This document shows positions 8,603 to 17,757 of a DNA stretch of 64,000 bases, piece after piece. Source of the DNA: KBS-96 sp964247975 (GTDB lineage: Bacteria > Acidobacteriota > Terriglobia > Bryobacterales > Bryobacteraceae); contig CAXTWH010000025.1 in NCBI GenBank assembly GCA_964247975.1, forward strand, positions 16,580-80,579. Direction: 5' to 3'. The notes beneath the pieces are model-generated. The model was not told the origin of the DNA. It saw nothing but the letters and a program-made list of their open reading frames with translations, and did no database searches. A program made the translations under genes and the position numbers. The number at the start of each line of letters is the position of its first letter. Position 1 is the stretch's first letter.

Positions 8603-9379
8603 CTATTGTGTGATAGGGAGCGGCGCGGTCAGGAAGGGTCCTTCGTCCGGCAGCCAGACTGAATTTTTCCGTAGCACTTGCACCTCGACAGTAATTGGCC
8701 CAGTCATAAAGCTCAGAGCGTGTCCGCCTGAGGTGTGATCATCGGAGACGAAATGATAGTGATAGCCGACTTGGTTGATGCCTTTCACCCAAGCCGGGCA
8801 GCGAAAAACCACTAGTGTTCCATTCACGTTTTGAAACGGGAACTTCACTTCCTCAGCGACAGCCTCAGAAAGAGGAGGATAGGGCGGCAACAACTTCGGA
8901 ATGGCTCGCGTTGTCAGCGCAGAAAAATGGCCATGAATGCGGACGGCATAGAACAGATTCGGGGAAGGCAAGTAACTGTCGATTTGCTGACCGAGTTGGT
9001 CCAGGGAAAGGCCGTTCGCGGTAAAGCAGATCTCAGGACGAAATTTCGTTATTGCCGCAAAAGGAACCCGGGATTGGTCCGGCTCTTCGGTCAGAATTCC
9101 ATCCGAGTGAAAGTGGTAAAATTGTCCGTTGAGAATCGTCATTTCCCCATCAATACCTTCAAACGTACCAAGCCCGAAGTCCCCTTGCTGTTTTAAATCA
9201 CCAATGGAATAAACGCCCCCATAAAGACCCAGGCTTAGCGCATCGAGAGTGGAGACCTGAAACAGGCTGTTCGTTCCATAGCCATCAAATCTCTTTGAGT
9301 TTGGTTCTTCCTGGGCGATTAACAGCAATGAAAAGATCAGCACGGTTCCGCAAAAAATAAATAATTTGTTGGCGTTCAT
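8603..9379 (-). CDS. budA: Alpha-acetolactate decarboxylase, secreted
   Basis: Converts alpha-acetolactate to acetoin. Family blocks are clear: DALSLGLYGGVYSIGDLKQQ, FEGIDGEMTILNGQFYHF, PFAAITKF, YAVRIHGHFSALTTR, GTLVVFRCPAWVKGINQVGY and the zinc-ligand segment YHYHFVSDDHTSGGH. I chose ATG at 9379 because AAGGAGCT lies seven bases upstream and the resulting N-terminus (MNANKLFIFCGTVLIFSLLL) is a signal peptide; the frame is open for 23 more codons. No acetolactate synthase or acetoin gene is nearby. Export from the cytoplasm is odd for an enzyme acting on an intracellular intermediate, but extracellular members are known. Confidence 0.88.
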   Translation of the reverse strand: MNANKLFIFCGTVLIFSLLLIAQEEPNSKRFDGYGTNSLFQVSTLDALSLGLYGGVYSIGDLKQQGDFGLGTFEGIDGEMTILNGQFYHFHSDGILTEEPDQSRVPFAAITKFRPEICFTANGLSLDQLGQQIDSYLPSPNLFYAVRIHGHFSALTTRAIPKLLPPYPPLSEAVAEEVKFPFQNVNGTLVVFRCPAWVKGINQVGYHYHFVSDDHTSGGHALSFMTGPITVEVQVLRKNSVWLPDEGPFLTAPLPITQ

Positions 9380-9512
9380 TGAGTAAAGCTCCTTGTTATC
9401 ATTTTGTTTTAGGTGAGAGACTGGCGATCCTCTCGGAGTTTTGAGCAACCTTCACTTTAATGAAAACACGCGAGGTTATCTTCTATTCTGTTCCAGACCT
9501 GAAAATTTGTGT

Positions 9513-9650
9513 CTAGCTAACCAAAGCTTGGGTAATGGCCTGCTCTAAAACTTCCGTGGTCCGCGCTTGGGTCGAGCGCCGGAATTCCTTAACTTTGGAC
9601 CAGCATTGTTAGATGGGATTGCAGTCTGGCGAGCACGTGGTAAAGGCAGA
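9513..9650 (-). mobile_element. IS630-family transposase remnant (C-terminal part)
   Basis: A minus-strand frame reads CSPDCNPI, then TAA (9609-9611), then QCWSKVKEF and ARTTEVLEQAITQAL, stopping at 9513-9515. This tracks the C-terminal DDE region of IS630 transposases (LPPYSPDFNPIEQCWSKIKE followed by a RTTEALEQAI-type helix), including the Asp and Asn-Pro-Ile around the last catalytic acidic residue; the acidic residue itself falls at the stop. No terminal repeats or upstream half were recognised. The flanking 9380-9512 and 9651-9909 show nothing else. Confidence 0.68.
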
Positions 9651-9909
9651 TTTGTGGACGCTAGCTGTTTGGCTATCGGACAAGACGCAAGCTCATCGTC
9701 GCTTTCAGCCGTCCTTCCACTTTTAACTAAATTTGGACAGCCTCTGCAAGTTCCATTGGGTGAGTAGCCCTCAAAAGCCTATAAATTCATTTTGAGGTGA
9801 ACGCTTTACTGCCTGATCTTTCAAATCCTGCCCAGGAGCTATCAGCGGACGCTTACGTTAAGCTCGTAGGTCATAGATGATTTCAGGGATAATTCCCTAT
9901 CCTTTCCAC

Positions 9910-12483
9910 TCAAACCGCTTCCTTGCTATCCCATCCTTCATAAATTGCATTTACCAGATCATCCAGCGCGCGGTCCGGGTCGGCGGCCATCAGCACTTCC
10001 CGATTGAATGCCGAAAACAAGGGCAGCGCAAAAGGCGAAGGCCGGAGCAGTTCGTACAATTCCAAAGGCGATTCGTAGATGCGTTTGGCCTCTTCCAGCG
10101 CGGCGGGCGCGTCGCACTGGTCTTCCAACACTTCGCGAACGGCTTCACGAACCAGCGGGTGATTCGGTTCGTACTCATGTAGAGTTTTATAAAGCAGATC
10201 GCCGCTCCAACTGGACATGCGGACGCTCACGTTTCCGCGCAGCGTGCGGCGGGGCAGCAGTTGTCCGATCTCCGCAATCTGGCGAAACTGGCGGCCCAAT
10301 GATTCGGTAGTGGAAAGAGCGCGCTCCAAGTCGTCCATCCAACCGTCCGGACAGAACGCATTGTGCAGCGTTTCAGCATTGATCTTAATTCTTCCGTCAA
10401 GCGAAAGCAGAAAACTGTGGTCGTCAAAATTAGCGGCCACGCTGCCGTTCGCAGCCAGCCTCGCGCCAGCCACCCAGGCAAGCGATCGGTTCACGGCGCG
10501 GCCTGCCACCACGTGAACTAACAGCAGAGTGCTGCGTCCTTCCTGCACTTTTTCCGCCAGCACCGGCGCGTCAGCGGGAATCGGCAGGGCGCGGCAGTGC
10601 CGTTCCACAAACTTTGCGATCCGGCCGGCGGCGTTTTCGTCAAGCTTATATTTTTTTGTTAAAAGCTTGGTGCAGCGCGGAACGCCGCCGGTCTCCCAGG
10701 CAGCGCGTAGGTGTCGGCGCAGCGCCAGTTCTTCCTGAGCAAGCTGCGTGCTTAATGTCATCCGATTGCCGCCCCAACGCGGCGTTTTCACCTGCTCGCC
10801 TTTGGCAGGCTCCACGACCGCCATATTCTGGTGAATGCGCACCACGCGAACCGGCTTGCCGCCAATCACAAAGGCTTCGTGCGGCTGCAGCGACGTCACG
10901 AAGCCTTCTTCAATTTCTCCCAGCCATCGGTTTTTCCGGGTGACAATTTTCATCTGGTAATCGTCGCTGATTACGCCCAGGTTCAGATAATAATCGCGGG
11001 CGGTTTTACGGTTCGCCACTTTGAAACCTGTCTCAGATAAAACGATTTTTCCGTAGGTGCCGTAAGCGCCTAACACTCGTCCGTGTCCGGCTAGGTATTC
11101 AATCACATCATCGAAATCTTTCCGGGCAAGCCGCTGATAAGGACCGGCGGCGCGAACCAGTTGAAATGCTTCTTCAAAAGACCATTCGCGCTCAATGCTC
11201 ATGCCGAGCAGGATTTGCGCCAGAACGTCGAGCGGAGCCTGGGGAATGCGCAGCGCGTCGAGCCGCCCTTCGCTTACAGCTTCTCGCAATGCCACGCATT
11301 CCACCAGATCCGGCAAACTGAAAGGTACCAACGCGCCGGCAGCTATGCCGTCCACGCGATGCCCACTGCGGCCAAGGCGCTGCAAACTGCGGCTGACGCC
11401 TCGCGGAGTGCCGACCAGCAGCACTTGGTCTACCGCGGCAAAATCTACGCCTAATTCCAAACTGCTCGAAGCCACCACTGCTTTCCAATGGCCTTCTTTC
11501 AACCCTTGTTCAATATCGAAGCGGGTTTCCCGATCCACCGAGCCATGATGCACAGCGATCTTTTCATCCCACTGCGGGAGAAGAATTTTCAGCGCCAGCC
11601 CCAAGCGTTCCACGCCGGATCGCGTCGTCAGAAAGATCAAGCTGCAGTTTGCTTTTTCCACCTGCTCGGCCACGGTAGAAGCAACGAGAAACGGATTATG
11701 TCCCGCAGGGGGAAGGCGAACATCGGGCGCGGGAACTGTGATTTCCAAGCGATGCGATTTTCTGATATCCGCCCGCGCCACCGCGCAAGGACGGCTGCCG
11801 CACAACAACGATTGCACAGCTTCCACCGGATGGGCGGTGGCGGAAATGCCGATGCGCTGCAGAGGACCTCCGCTGCGCTGTTCCAATCGTTCTAAACATA
11901 AAGCGAGTAGCGACCCGCGTTTGTTTTCCGCAAAAGAATGAATCTCGTCCACGACAACCGCTTCGGCGCCAAAGCCACGCTCACGCCAGCGGCCTTGCGA
12001 CAGAAGCGAGCTAAGGCTTTCCGGCGTCGTTAACAACAGATGCGGGCGGTTTCGGCTTTGGCGGACGCGCGCTTCCTGGGCAGTATCGCCGGTGCGGATA
12101 TCCATGCGAATCTGCTGCGCTTCCGGCAGCGTCCGATTGATTGCTTCCAAAGCGGGAAGCAGATTGCGATGAATGTCGTTTCCAAGCGCCTTTAAAGGCG
12201 ACACGTACACAGCGGCTACTCGATTCGGCAGCGTGCCTGCTCCGGCGCGTTTCGCCAACTGCGACAGAATTGACAGAAAACCGGCCAGCGTTTTGCCGCT
12301 GCCCGTGGGAGCCAAGATCAGCGTGCTTGCGCCTGCCAGCGTATGCGGCAGTGCCGTTTTTTGAATTTCACTCAGCCCCGGATAATGGGATTCAAACCAC
12401 GCTTTCAACGCGGGATGAAATTGGTTCAGAATTGTTTCTTGAGTTATTGCCCGTTTCGCCGGGCGTTTCGCAATTGTTTTCAC
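9910..12483 (-). CDS. Ligase-associated Lhr-type DEXH helicase
   Basis: An 857-residue superfamily 2 helicase of the Lhr-Core type that acts in DNA damage response with the linked ligase and exonuclease. Walker A is APTGSGKT (residues 58-65), the DEXH box is VVVDEIHSFAENKRG, then GISATAHPVE, the VHHGSVDRETR block and the motif VI region LQRLGRSGHRVDG. The long C-terminal half holds the winged-helix and Lhr-specific domains. It starts with GTG, and GTGA overlaps the ligase stop by four bases (12480-12483), so translation is coupled. Length matches the family (about 810-870). The usual fourth partner, a metallophosphoesterase, is not adjacent. Confidence 0.92.
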   Translation of the reverse strand: MKTIAKRPAKRAITQETILNQFHPALKAWFESHYPGLSEIQKTALPHTLAGASTLILAPTGSGKTLAGFLSILSQLAKRAGAGTLPNRVAAVYVSPLKALGNDIHRNLLPALEAINRTLPEAQQIRMDIRTGDTAQEARVRQSRNRPHLLLTTPESLSSLLSQGRWRERGFGAEAVVVDEIHSFAENKRGSLLALCLERLEQRSGGPLQRIGISATAHPVEAVQSLLCGSRPCAVARADIRKSHRLEITVPAPDVRLPPAGHNPFLVASTVAEQVEKANCSLIFLTTRSGVERLGLALKILLPQWDEKIAVHHGSVDRETRFDIEQGLKEGHWKAVVASSSLELGVDFAAVDQVLLVGTPRGVSRSLQRLGRSGHRVDGIAAGALVPFSLPDLVECVALREAVSEGRLDALRIPQAPLDVLAQILLGMSIEREWSFEEAFQLVRAAGPYQRLARKDFDDVIEYLAGHGRVLGAYGTYGKIVLSETGFKVANRKTARDYYLNLGVISDDYQMKIVTRKNRWLGEIEEGFVTSLQPHEAFVIGGKPVRVVRIHQNMAVVEPAKGEQVKTPRWGGNRMTLSTQLAQEELALRRHLRAAWETGGVPRCTKLLTKKYKLDENAAGRIAKFVERHCRALPIPADAPVLAEKVQEGRSTLLLVHVVAGRAVNRSLAWVAGARLAANGSVAANFDDHSFLLSLDGRIKINAETLHNAFCPDGWMDDLERALSTTESLGRQFRQIAEIGQLLPRRTLRGNVSVRMSSWSGDLLYKTLHEYEPNHPLVREAVREVLEDQCDAPAALEEAKRIYESPLELYELLRPSPFALPLFSAFNREVLMAADPDRALDDLVNAIYEGWDSKEAV

Positions 12484-14120
12484 CGTACCGATGCTTCGTA
12501 TAGTTCCTGCACCCGTTCCAGATTATCCGCTTCCGTGGGCTGCTTGTCCTGACGCCAGCGCAGAATGCGGGGGAAACGCAGCGCATAACCGCTTTTGTGG
12601 CGCGAACTTTTCTGCACGCCGTCAAAAGCAACTTCCAGCACCACCTGCGGCTTCACCAGCACCACGCGCCCGAACCGATCCACCGAAGCGGCCCGCAGCA
12701 AGCGGGTGAGTTCTTTTACTTCCGGGTCGGTCAAGCCGGAATAAGCTTTCCCTACATTCACAAACTGATCGCCGGCTTTCACTGCGAACGTGTAATCGGA
12801 AAGCAGCGTAGCGCGTTTTCCCTGCCCCTGCTCGGCAGCGGTAATCACCACATCCAACGTGCCGTAAGGCCGCTTCAGCTTAAACCATAAACCGCTTCGC
12901 TTGCCGGGTTCGTAGATGCTACCGCGCTTTTTTAAGATCAAGCCTTCGTTGCCGCTTCCACGAGCTTGCAGGAATAACCGGTCAACGTCCTCGTGCGTTT
13001 TTACGCTATGCTGCGCGGAAATCAGCAATGGCGGCTGCGTTCCCGCCAATGCTGCTTCCAACCGGCTTCGCCTTTGTTCGAACGGCAGCGATAAAAGCAG
13101 TTCCGCGTTGTGAAACAACAGATCGTAAGCCATGAACACCACCGGAATCTCGTTCCGATGCGAGGTTTTAATCTGCTTGCGGGAAATACGCTGTTGCAGC
13201 ACGTTGAAGTTCAGGGCGCGGTTGTCGCGCCAGGCCAGAAGCTCGCCGTCGAAAATAGCTTTTCCCGGCCAGTGCCGGAAAGCTTCTGCGATTTCCGGAA
13301 AGCTCTGCGTCACATCTTCCAGGCCGCGCGAATAAATGCGAACGTTGCCGTTGTCCACGTGAACGTGCGAACGAATGCCGTCGTATTTATCTTCCACAAT
13401 CCATTGTTCGGGCGTGGGCAGATCGTCCAATCGGTCCAACGGCTTTGCCAGCATGAAATCCATCGGGTGAAACAAACGCGCTTCCACCTGGTCCAGTGCG
13501 CCGCGCCGCGCCGCCAACGCCACCTGCGACAAATCGCCCAAGCGGTTGTTAGCGTCTTTAACCAGATCAGCCGAAATTCCGCAAGCGGCGGCAACGGCTT
13601 CTTCCACCATTTTTTCCAATAGCCCGATACGCAAACTGCCGGTGATCACTTTTACGAAATACTTGATTGTTAACGGCTGGTACGCGCGGAACACGTCGGC
13701 CAGCAGTTCCACTTTACGGGCCGTTAAGCGCGTTCGGAATAACTGCTGGTATAGATCGTTGGTTTCGGTTAACGATAGCGGCTTGCCGGCGGCAATGCCG
13801 TGCGACAACAGGCCGATGGTTTCGCCCGTATCGCCGACTTCCTGGTAGCAGATCCGCAGAATGGTCGTGTCCCACCCGGAAACCTGCTGCACAGCGTCGC
13901 GCAGCAGAGAATGCCCAATCGAAAGGCGCGGCTTCTCGCCGGTTTCAAATAAAGTGTGGTTCACCGCGCCTTCCGCCACTGGCCCCTCGGTTAGAAAGCG
14001 AACGGCCAGGCGGAAATCATCATCCGCCAGGGTTTGGAAATAATCGCGTAGAATTTGTATTTTACGCAGACGGCTGGAATACTTGGCAATCTCGTCGCAG
14101 ACTTGCGCTAGTTGATCCAT
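12480..14120 (-). CDS. ATP-dependent DNA ligase (Lhr-operon type)
   Basis: A 546-residue ATP-dependent ligase that seals nicks through an enzyme-adenylate. Domain order: N-terminal DNA-binding domain (about 1-215), adenylation domain with the nucleophile Lys245 in EDKYDGIR, the motif FDGELLAW, then VFMAYDLL, EGLILKKRGSIYEPG and WFKLKRPYG, and a C-terminal OB domain. The start ATG (14118-14120) shares one base with the exonuclease stop (TGATG), so it is coupled. Bacterial replication uses the NAD ligase LigA; this one is a repair accessory enzyme. Operon order is exonuclease, ligase, helicase. Confidence 0.93.
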   Translation of the reverse strand: MDQLAQVCDEIAKYSSRLRKIQILRDYFQTLADDDFRLAVRFLTEGPVAEGAVNHTLFETGEKPRLSIGHSLLRDAVQQVSGWDTTILRICYQEVGDTGETIGLLSHGIAAGKPLSLTETNDLYQQLFRTRLTARKVELLADVFRAYQPLTIKYFVKVITGSLRIGLLEKMVEEAVAAACGISADLVKDANNRLGDLSQVALAARRGALDQVEARLFHPMDFMLAKPLDRLDDLPTPEQWIVEDKYDGIRSHVHVDNGNVRIYSRGLEDVTQSFPEIAEAFRHWPGKAIFDGELLAWRDNRALNFNVLQQRISRKQIKTSHRNEIPVVFMAYDLLFHNAELLLSLPFEQRRSRLEAALAGTQPPLLISAQHSVKTHEDVDRLFLQARGSGNEGLILKKRGSIYEPGKRSGLWFKLKRPYGTLDVVITAAEQGQGKRATLLSDYTFAVKAGDQFVNVGKAYSGLTDPEVKELTRLLRAASVDRFGRVVLVKPQVVLEVAFDGVQKSSRHKSGYALRFPRILRWRQDKQPTEADNLERVQELYEASVR

Positions 14121-15121
14121 CAGCCTTCCACAGCCTCCACGTTAGTTCGGGACCCGGCATGTTCCGGCACTTGCGCGTTGTAGCCGCGCGAGCGCAAAAT
14201 ATGGGCGAACGGCGCCGTGTAGCCATGCACCAAATCAATCTGGCGCGCGCCGGATTGATCCACTACCGTCAGAAGCTCGTCAAAATCGGCGTGGTCGGAA
14301 TAGGGAATCAATTCTTCAGCCCCGGAACGCGCCCGCGCATTGGCCAGCGCGGCCCACCCTGACACATAAGCCAGGCGTATATTCTTGCCGCTTGCTTCAA
14401 GCGCCGCCCCGTGTGTGGGAACCACCACCAAGGCTTTGCCGGCGGTCGCGCGCGCATCATATGGCTCCCAGCCGGGAAATTGATAGCCGGATTCCTGGTA
14501 AACCGGAATAAATTTCGCGATCGCGCCATGCACGGCGGTGCGAATACCCGCTTGGCAGAGCACATGCACAATTTCCTGGCCGCGCCCCAGAGCATAGCCG
14601 ATAAACGCAGGTGTCACGGATTCTTCGAGGCAGTTTCGCGCAAACCGCACAATCCGCTCGCAAGCTTCATCCCGGGACAAAAGTTTGTAGATCGGCAAAC
14701 CAAAAGTTGTTTCAACAATTAAATGATCGCAAGGCACCAGCGCGGCGGTGTGGCCGCATAAAGGCGCTCGCAACTTCATATCTCCGGTATAAAGCAACTT
14801 TTCTCCGCGAAACTCTATCAATAGTTGGGCAGCGCCTAAAATGTGCCCGGCGGGAAACGCGGTCAGTTCCGCGCCTTGCCAGGTAATTGATTCGCCAAAT
14901 TCCAAAGGACGGCAATCAGGCTCAGTTTGTTCTGCGCTTAAAAACAAACGCATTCGATAGAAACGGAGAGTGAGAGATGTTCCGAGCGCGATTCCATGAC
15001 AACCGCGCGCATGGTCGCTGTGGCCATGTGAGATCCAGGTGGCTGAGCAGGGAGAAGTGCTGTCCAGCCAAAGTTCAATCTCGGGAAGGTAAATTCCCTG
15101 CTCGTGATATTCAACCTTCAT
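14120..15121 (-). CDS. Ligase-associated MBL/beta-CASP exonuclease
   Basis: A 333-residue metallo-beta-lactamase/beta-CASP nuclease related to SNM1/Pso2 and CPSF-73. The metal motif HGHSDH is at residues 32-37, followed by FPAGHILGAAQLLIE, YTGDMKLR and a late SDHADFDELL block. Relatives in Lhr-Lig-Exo operons are 5'-3' DNA exonucleases thought to process damaged ends for the ligase. First gene of the minus-strand operon; the 150-base spacer 15122-15271 toward the divergent gene at 15272 must hold its promoter, though no clear -35/-10 pair was picked out. Confidence 0.9.
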   Translation of the reverse strand: MKVEYHEQGIYLPEIELWLDSTSPCSATWISHGHSDHARGCHGIALGTSLTLRFYRMRLFLSAEQTEPDCRPLEFGESITWQGAELTAFPAGHILGAAQLLIEFRGEKLLYTGDMKLRAPLCGHTAALVPCDHLIVETTFGLPIYKLLSRDEACERIVRFARNCLEESVTPAFIGYALGRGQEIVHVLCQAGIRTAVHGAIAKFIPVYQESGYQFPGWEPYDARATAGKALVVVPTHGAALEASGKNIRLAYVSGWAALANARARSGAEELIPYSDHADFDELLTVVDQSGARQIDLVHGYTAPFAHILRSRGYNAQVPEHAGSRTNVEAVEG

Positions 15122-15271
15122 GCGGTTTTATTGGTGCTGTGTCCAGATGATGAATTTCTCCTAATATTCACTTTATTTGATCCTGCCAAAAAAGCTAATT
15201 TGACGGATTTTTTACGTCGGCTTGTCTTTTAATAGCATCTCGAAAAGGTACGAGTAGTAGAAAGATCTTAC

Positions 15272-16294
15272 ATGCACGATCCGGATGATCAACAATACGA
15301 CGTGACCAACGATTCCGGCGATGTGGCGGGACTGCTCGAGGTGCCATCTCCGAAAGCTTGGATGGCGCGGATCCTATGGGCGGCGGGTTTTTATAACATC
15401 TGTTGGGGCATTGCGGTAGTCTGCTGGCCTGGAAAGATATTGAAACTGCTGGGTATGGCTTCTATGTCTTACCCGGAAGTTTGGCAGTATGTTGGCGTTC
15501 TCACAGGTGTTTACGGCATTGCGTATCTGCTGGTAGCCGTGAGTCCTCTGCAAAACTGGCCCATCATCTTTATCGGCTTAGTAACTAAACTGATGGGGCC
15601 GGTAGGCTTCGTATATTCGGCCCGACAAGGTCATCTGCCCTGGCAGTTTGGCTGGACTGTTTTGGGCAACGATGTGATCTGGTGGGTGCCGTTCGGCATT
15701 ATTCTTTGGCGAGCCTACCAGTATCACGTCATCAGTTACCGCACCAAATCGCCGGAAGTGCAAGAATTTGCGCTGCGCGTGCGGACTAACGAAGGTTTGT
15801 CGCTGCTGGAAATGAGCAAACGAAAGCCGTTAATGCTAGTGTTTTTGCGGCATTTAGGCTGCCCGTTCTGCCGCAATCTGATGAATGATTTAAGCAAACA
15901 ACGCAGGTTGCTGGAAAGTTCGGATACCAGTTTAGTGTTGGTTCACATGAGTACCGACGAACAAGCAGAACGGATTTTGTCGCGGTTCGGCTTGGCTGAT
16001 CTTCCCCGGATCAGTGATCGGCGGCGGGCACTTTACCGGGCTTTCGGCTTGCAAATGGGCAGCCTATGGCAGGTTTTCGGCCCGCAATTGTGGCTGCGCG
16101 CACTTCAGTACATTTCCCGGTTTGGGCAGAATCCGATGCCGGAAGGCGGCAACGTGTTTCAACTGCCCGGCGTGTTTCTGATTTATCACGGGCATGTGGC
16201 CCATAGTTTTCTTTACCACGATATTGGAAACAAACCGAATTTCAATTTATTAGCCAACAAAGGCGGTATTTCTTATCCGGAAACCGCTTCCTAG
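15272..16294 (+). CDS. Membrane protein fused to SelL/PXL2-like thioredoxin domain
   Basis: A 340-residue two-part protein. Residues about 28-155 contain four predicted membrane helices (for example ILWAAGFYNICWGIAVVCW, YVGVLTGVYGIAYLLVAV, VIWWVPFGIILW). Residues about 165-335 are a thioredoxin-like domain of the AhpC/PXL2 (SelL-related) type with VFLRHLGCPFCRNLMNDL, holding a CxxC redox pair, and a later GVFLIYHGHV strand. It likely reduces or senses peroxide or disulfides at the cytoplasmic membrane face. NDH-2 begins 39 bases downstream on the same strand, so the two may be co-transcribed. Substrate and topology are inferred. Confidence 0.72.
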   Translation: MHDPDDQQYDVTNDSGDVAGLLEVPSPKAWMARILWAAGFYNICWGIAVVCWPGKILKLLGMASMSYPEVWQYVGVLTGVYGIAYLLVAVSPLQNWPIIFIGLVTKLMGPVGFVYSARQGHLPWQFGWTVLGNDVIWWVPFGIILWRAYQYHVISYRTKSPEVQEFALRVRTNEGLSLLEMSKRKPLMLVFLRHLGCPFCRNLMNDLSKQRRLLESSDTSLVLVHMSTDEQAERILSRFGLADLPRISDRRRALYRAFGLQMGSLWQVFGPQLWLRALQYISRFGQNPMPEGGNVFQLPGVFLIYHGHVAHSFLYHDIGNKPNFNLLANKGGISYPETAS

Positions 16295-16333
16295 AAGCAA
16301 TCCGCCCTTTTGTTCATCTAATAGATAGAGCGG

Positions 16334-17674
16334 ATGGCTGAAAAACATCGAGTTGTGATTTTAGGCGGCGGGTTTAGCGGTTTATACGCGGCGCAAGCAT
16401 TGAAAAAAGCAGCAGCGGATATCACGCTGATTGATCGCCGCAACTTTCACTTATTTCAGCCGTTGCTTTACCAGGTAGCCACTGGATCGCTATCGCCGGG
16501 TGAGATTTCCGCGCCGATTCGCGGAGTGTTAAATAAACAGAAAAACACCAATGTTTTGTTGGGCGAAGCAGTTGACATTGATCCTCGCAGTAAGCAAGTG
16601 ATTCTGCGCGATGGCGCGTCCATTTCTTACGATACTTTGATTGCGGCAACCGGTTCACAAGGCAGTTACTTCGGCCATGACAACTGGAAGGAATGGGCAC
16701 CCGGGTTAAAAAGCATTGAAGATGCAACGGCCATACGGCATAAACTTTTGTTTGCGTTTGAAGCAGCAGAGCGGGTGCATGACATTCCGGAAGAACGCCG
16801 CGCCTGGCTGACGTTTGTGATTGTGGGTGCGGGCGCAACAGGTGTGGAATTGGCGGGCGCGCTGGGCGAGATTGCGAACGAAACGCTGCGACACGATTTC
16901 AAATACATCAAGCCGGAGGAAGCGCAGATTATTGTGGTGGACGGCTCCCCGCGCGTGCTGCCGGCTTTTCCGGAAGATTTGTCCCGAAAAGCGGAGAATT
17001 CACTGTTAAAGTTGGGTGTGCGGGTTCGCAACAACATTCGTGTTGTGAGCGTGGATGGCGATGGCATTGATTACGAAAGCGAACGAAACGGCGTTTCCAT
17101 GAAAGGCCGCATCCATGCCAAAACGGTGCTTTGGGCGGCTGGGATAGCAGTCAGCCCGTTTACGCGCACCCTGGCCCAGAAAACGGGCGCGGAAACGGAC
17201 AAGCAGGGGCGCATTAAAGTAAGCCCGCATTTAACCGTTCCCAATTATCCAGATATCTTTGTGACCGGCGATCATGCCCTGGTGCTTGACCTAAACGGCA
17301 AGCCGCTGCCCGGCGTGGCGCAAGTAGCGATGCAGCAAGGCAGTTACGCCGCTAAATCCATTAAGAATCGTCTGGGAGGGAAAGCGGAACCTAAGCCGTT
17401 CCATTATTTCAATAAAGGCGACTTGGCGGTAATTGGCAGAGGCCGCGCTGTAGCTAATGTTTTCGGCGTACATCTATCCGGCTTCCTGGCCTGGTTCATC
17501 TGGCTGGTAATTCACCTGATGTACATTGTTGAGTTTCAGAATCGCGTGCTTGTGTTTATTCAATGGGGATTCTTTTACCTAACCGCCAATCGAGGCGCGC
17601 GCTTGATTACCGGAACTGCGGCTACCGACGTTCTGGACGGAAGCCGCACTGCTTTGAAGAACGCGATGGAGTGA
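16334..17674 (+). CDS. ndh: Type II NADH dehydrogenase (NDH-2)
   Basis: A 446-residue flavoprotein that passes electrons from NADH to quinone without pumping protons, bound to the inner membrane face. The FAD Rossmann motif is VVILGGGFSGLYAAQAL at the N-terminus, the NADH motif is VIVGAGATGVELAGAL, and the quinone-side block is PNYPDIFVTGDHA followed by GVAQVAMQQGSYAA. The C-terminus is amphipathic and hydrophobic (HLSGFLAWFIWLVIHLMYIV), as expected for membrane attachment. Length is typical. The upstream membrane-thioredoxin fusion may form an operon with it. Confidence 0.93.
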   Translation: MAEKHRVVILGGGFSGLYAAQALKKAAADITLIDRRNFHLFQPLLYQVATGSLSPGEISAPIRGVLNKQKNTNVLLGEAVDIDPRSKQVILRDGASISYDTLIAATGSQGSYFGHDNWKEWAPGLKSIEDATAIRHKLLFAFEAAERVHDIPEERRAWLTFVIVGAGATGVELAGALGEIANETLRHDFKYIKPEEAQIIVVDGSPRVLPAFPEDLSRKAENSLLKLGVRVRNNIRVVSVDGDGIDYESERNGVSMKGRIHAKTVLWAAGIAVSPFTRTLAQKTGAETDKQGRIKVSPHLTVPNYPDIFVTGDHALVLDLNGKPLPGVAQVAMQQGSYAAKSIKNRLGGKAEPKPFHYFNKGDLAVIGRGRAVANVFGVHLSGFLAWFIWLVIHLMYIVEFQNRVLVFIQWGFFYLTANRGARLITGTAATDVLDGSRTALKNAME

Positions 17675-17734
17675 CCACAAATAGTATGCTGTTCCAAAAA
17701 CAGTTTTTCCAAACCTGTTGCAGTTGAGAAAGTT

Positions 17735-17757
17735 ATAGCATAGACTGTCTATGCTAT
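17735..17757. promoter_or_regulatory. Palindromic operator overlapping the padR start
   Basis: ATAGCATAGA and TCTATGCTAT form perfect 10-base arms around CTG, ending inside the padR start codon (ATG, 17756-17758). PadR-family proteins typically bind such dyads upstream of their own operon, so autorepression is likely. No Shine-Dalgarno fits in front of the start. Confidence 0.75.

Noticed and set aside
13667..14362. 231-codon plus-strand frame over the ligase/exonuclease junction
   Set aside because: Arg/Pro-rich shadow of two well-supported genes.
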